From contig JAXIUW010216951.1 in NCBI GenBank assembly GCA_035591015.1, positions 1-10,237 on the forward strand: DNA of 10,237 nucleotides. The letters are read 5' to 3'. Of the stretch, positions 8,266 through 10,237 are shown in pieces. Source of the stretch: Cephalothrix simula. Taxonomy: Eukaryota > Nemertea > Palaeonemertea > Archinemertea > Cephalotrichidae. The translations under genes and the position numbers were made by a program. Every line of letters begins with the position of its first letter. The stretch's first letter is position 1. The notes beneath the pieces are model-generated. The model saw only the letters and a list, made by a program, of their open reading frames with translations. It was not told where the DNA came from and made no database searches.

Positions 8266-9490
8266 TTTAGTTTAGTCCAATATTCCTCCCAATAAAAAAC
8301 AGTGCTATAGTGTACACTGTTATAAATTTTAATCATTTATGAAAAAAATCTATGAATCCCGATTTCCTTTGCCTTCTGTACTGAAGCCTGGAATCTATAC
8401 TAACTAATAATTTTTTGTTTTATTTTTTAAGTTCAAGGATTATTGATTTTATTCCATTTTTTATCATTTGCTTTTTGTTATATGTGAAGGCTTTAAATTC
8501 ATTTTATTCAACTGTAATTATGCTTTCACGTAATTTTTCTCTGCCTGATTGGCCTATATATATCAACACACATTATCACATATGTTTATTTACAGCATGC
8601 TGTACAGAAAGTATAATTCAAGCAATTTCAGTTGTTTTTACTCATCAATGTTTTCTTTTTTGTTATTCTTTGTTTAATGTTCTGTAACCTTATTTCCATT
8701 GTGTACCCCTTCGTAACCCAATAGAGATGTACTTCATCTTGGTGGTATAAGTCGCTTCCATTCGAGAGACATTTTTTTTTGCTTCGAGACGATTTTTAAA
8801 TTATCAGGAATATAAAGATAATTCTCTGATACAACATTTATGAAACCGTTTAAAGTTATTTTACGGGAAAATAGTTGTGCGTGACGGTCGTCCGAAATTG
8901 AAGACTACTTATTATATTTCTTCAATAAATCAATGGCAAAATCTTTTGATAGAAAATTGGTCTTTTTGATGGTGAGAGCGACATTTACACCAAGGTGCGG
9001 TCGAACAAAAGTAGGAAATTCCCTGACCGATTTCCCGATATCCCTAATTTCTGGAATGTTTTTTATACTAATTAATTTGGCATGATTTTCGGCATGTTAT
9101 TAAACGACTATTCAATAATTATTTAAAAGTAGCACGACACGAGTTAATATTAAATTAAGAAGCATGAAGTGTCTTACACACTTGAATGGATTAATTTTCA
9201 CTATAAAGCTTATAAATAAGTTTATCTCAACTGGCGTATGAAACTTTATTTTATATATCTTATTATTATAGTAACTTTGTTAATGAGTTGGCACTCTTGC
9301 GCACTCGATTCATGGGTATTTGCACATACCCCGCTTTTCATTTTTGAAAATCTTTTTAGCTATCACCTCTCAGTGCGAATTTGAAAAGGTTAGGCTCTAG
9401 GTTACGCGTATGCTGCGAAATTCCCTTGCGCTGATGATGCACTTATATTTTCAAATATTTCAACGTTGTTATTTTAATAATTTTTTGTAG

Positions 9491-9591
9491 CTCCCGGAAG
9501 TCCGCCTACCAATGTCCGTGCACGAACTGTAAGTGCAAGTACTGTTGTGGTGCAGTGGAATGAACCTGAAATCACCAATGGAGTCATCAGG
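9491..9591 (+). CDS. Lar: Coding exon: first part of fibronectin type III domain 2 (partial domain)
   Basis: The exon is 101 nt after the acceptor aattttttgtag: two bases completing a split codon plus 33 codons. The peptide runs PGSPPTNVRARTVSASTVVV then QWNEPEITNGVIR. It is the A to C strand part of an FN3 domain, with the core Trp at 9556-9558 and the typical W.EP...NG.I pattern that in LAR receptors leads into GYRV.YT. It ends at AGG before gtaatt, phase 0, so the rest of the FN3-2 domain must be on an exon beyond position 10237. If the intron were retained, the frame would read Val-Ile-Ser and stop. The phase change from 1 to 0 shows that this intron splits the domain, whereas the preceding introns lie at domain edges. 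Confidence 0.92.
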
Positions 9592-10237
9592 GTAATTAGC
9601 TAAACGTATTATTATATCATAAAATCAATTGAATTGCATTTACTAATTGTATTTCTCTTTAATCTTGTTAAAATGAAAACTTCATTCGAAACAGCAGTCG
9701 ACACTTTTTCAATGACATTAAGTGCAAAAAATTATGATCCAAACAAGATTCGATTTCGTGATGAAAAAATAAAATTGTTCCACCCATAAATAAATGATTT
9801 GCAATACAATGAAGGTGTTGAAGGACATTTTAAAATTTTAAGCCTAATCAATAAAAATTAAAAAGTACCTAGAAGAAGTATTGATTTTTTGTACAGAATA
9901 TAATTTCCTTATGTTATATTAAACAAATAACTTAATAACAGGGGAGACTGGATATGTTTCTAAAAAAGTATCAACAGACCCCCCGAGGGATTTCCACAAT
10001 TTGCATTGATACATAAATACTTGTACCAATCAGAGGCAAGGCCTTGCCCTTGGCCCCGTTACCTGTGCTGGTTGTAGCGATTAGATTCCAGAGGTCAGCG
10101 GGTGCAGGTGTTGAATAAGGACTACTTGAGAAAAATATGGTTTCTTAAGGTTTTTTCTAAAATATCTGTAAAAGCGGCACAGTATCGAAGTATTTGGCTT
10201 TTCATTGTAAATTTTCCATTAATATCTCCTTTCATTG
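9592..10237 (+). other. 5' part of an intron within FN3-2 (phase 0)
   Basis: Begins with the donor gtaatt and continues beyond the window. It is mostly AT-rich, with one compositional island at about 10028-10110 that is GC-rich and carries a perfect 14-bp palindrome (10035-10048). No acceptor followed by a continuation of FN3-2 (expected to start near G-Y-x-V) was found, so the next exon lies outside. Confidence 0.85.
10035..10048. repeat. Perfect 14-bp GC-rich palindrome
   Basis: GGCAAGGCCTTGCC reads the same on both strands. It sits at the start of the only clearly GC-rich island of the last intron (about 10028-10110), which may be a fragment of a dispersed repeat. Confidence 0.6.

Larger units (their letters stand above)
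7776..9490 (+). other. Intron between FN3-1 and FN3-2 (1,715 bp, phase 1)
   Basis: Starts with the weak donor gttagt and ends with the acceptor aattttttgtag. The first 100 bases are unusually C-rich for this window. A strong acceptor-like pyrimidine tract ending ccttccttccag (to 8196) is followed at once by four TGCATG elements (8202-8239) and a TA-rich palindrome (8241-8265). The open frame at 8415-8687 is a T-rich chance run, with composition typical of intron and no family resemblance. Confidence 0.9.
1..10237 (+). other. Lar: Internal part of a LAR-type receptor tyrosine phosphatase gene
   Basis: Four exons on the + strand join in one frame and encode the order Ig2 end, Ig3, FN3-1, FN3-2 start. 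This order and several sequence hallmarks identify the LAR/PTPRF–PTPRD–PTPRS receptor phosphatase family. The hallmarks are VRRVPP at the start of Ig3, GSPMP followed by VKW, LTPE and PIG in mid Ig3, ESANYTC at its end, and AVNNIG.GPPS at the end of FN3-1. From family knowledge, these are neuronal and epithelial surface receptors that bind heparan sulfate and trans-synaptic partners through their Ig domains and carry tandem cytoplasmic phosphatase domains. Only part of the ectodomain is present, and both ends of the gene are outside the window. The three complete introns are bounded by GT and AG. Orthology to one particular vertebrate paralogue cannot be decided, so Lar is used in the invertebrate single-gene sense. 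Confidence 0.93.

Noticed and set aside
8415-8687. 90-codon open frame rich in Phe and Ile, superficially membrane-like
   Set aside because: Its hydrophobicity comes from T-rich intron sequence; it has no splice context or recognised family.
1-10237. CRISPR array, tRNA, rRNA, bacterial operon, integrase or transposase
   Set aside because: No regularly spaced repeats, no cloverleaf with convincing boxes, no ribosomal motifs and no transposition protein were found; the exon–intron structure shows this is an animal gene.

Overview
This window is an internal piece of an animal gene for a LAR-type receptor protein tyrosine phosphatase (the LAR/PTPRF–PTPRD–PTPRS family), read on the + strand. Four coding exons were found by reading splice-bounded frames. 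In order they encode the end of Ig domain 2 (308-418), Ig domain 3 (5644-5913), fibronectin type III domain 1 (7488-7775) and the first third of FN3 domain 2 (9491-9591). The exons join in one continuous frame: the first three junctions are phase 1, and the window leaves the gene through a phase 0 donor. The signal peptide, Ig1, the rest of the FN3 array, the transmembrane segment and the phosphatase domains all lie outside the window.

The organism is a metazoan, most likely an invertebrate. The evidence is large AT-rich introns (5,225, 1,574 and 1,715 bp), more GC-balanced exons, and direct joining of Ig2 to Ig3 without the short ELRE-type insert I recall from vertebrate LAR-family members. 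An arthropod is plausible because the Ig2/Ig3 junction resembles fly Lar, but the sequence does not settle the lineage.

Layout: 1-307 is the end of an upstream intron; 419-5643 is a very long intron between Ig2 and Ig3; 5914-7487 separates Ig3 from FN3-1; 7776-9490 separates FN3-1 from FN3-2; 9592-10237 is the start of an intron inside FN3-2. About 92% of the window is intron. The introns hold simple repeats and a few palindromes, with no recognisable transposase, reverse transcriptase, RNA gene or second protein-coding gene.

The most interesting signals concern alternative splicing. (1) A 39-nt, stop-free, phase 1 cassette at 2518-2556 has good splice sites and lies exactly where vertebrate LAR receptors carry the regulated mini-exon meB. 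(2) Four UGCAUG (Rbfox-type) elements fall within 38 nt at 8202-8239, in the intron after FN3-1. (3) The donor of the FN3-1 exon is weak, and reading through it meets a stop after one codon. (4) A second phase-compatible 69-nt cassette lies in the Ig3–FN3-1 intron. A perfect 14-bp inverted repeat (7295-7354) is the clearest non-coding structure. None of the cassettes can be proven without transcript or comparative data.
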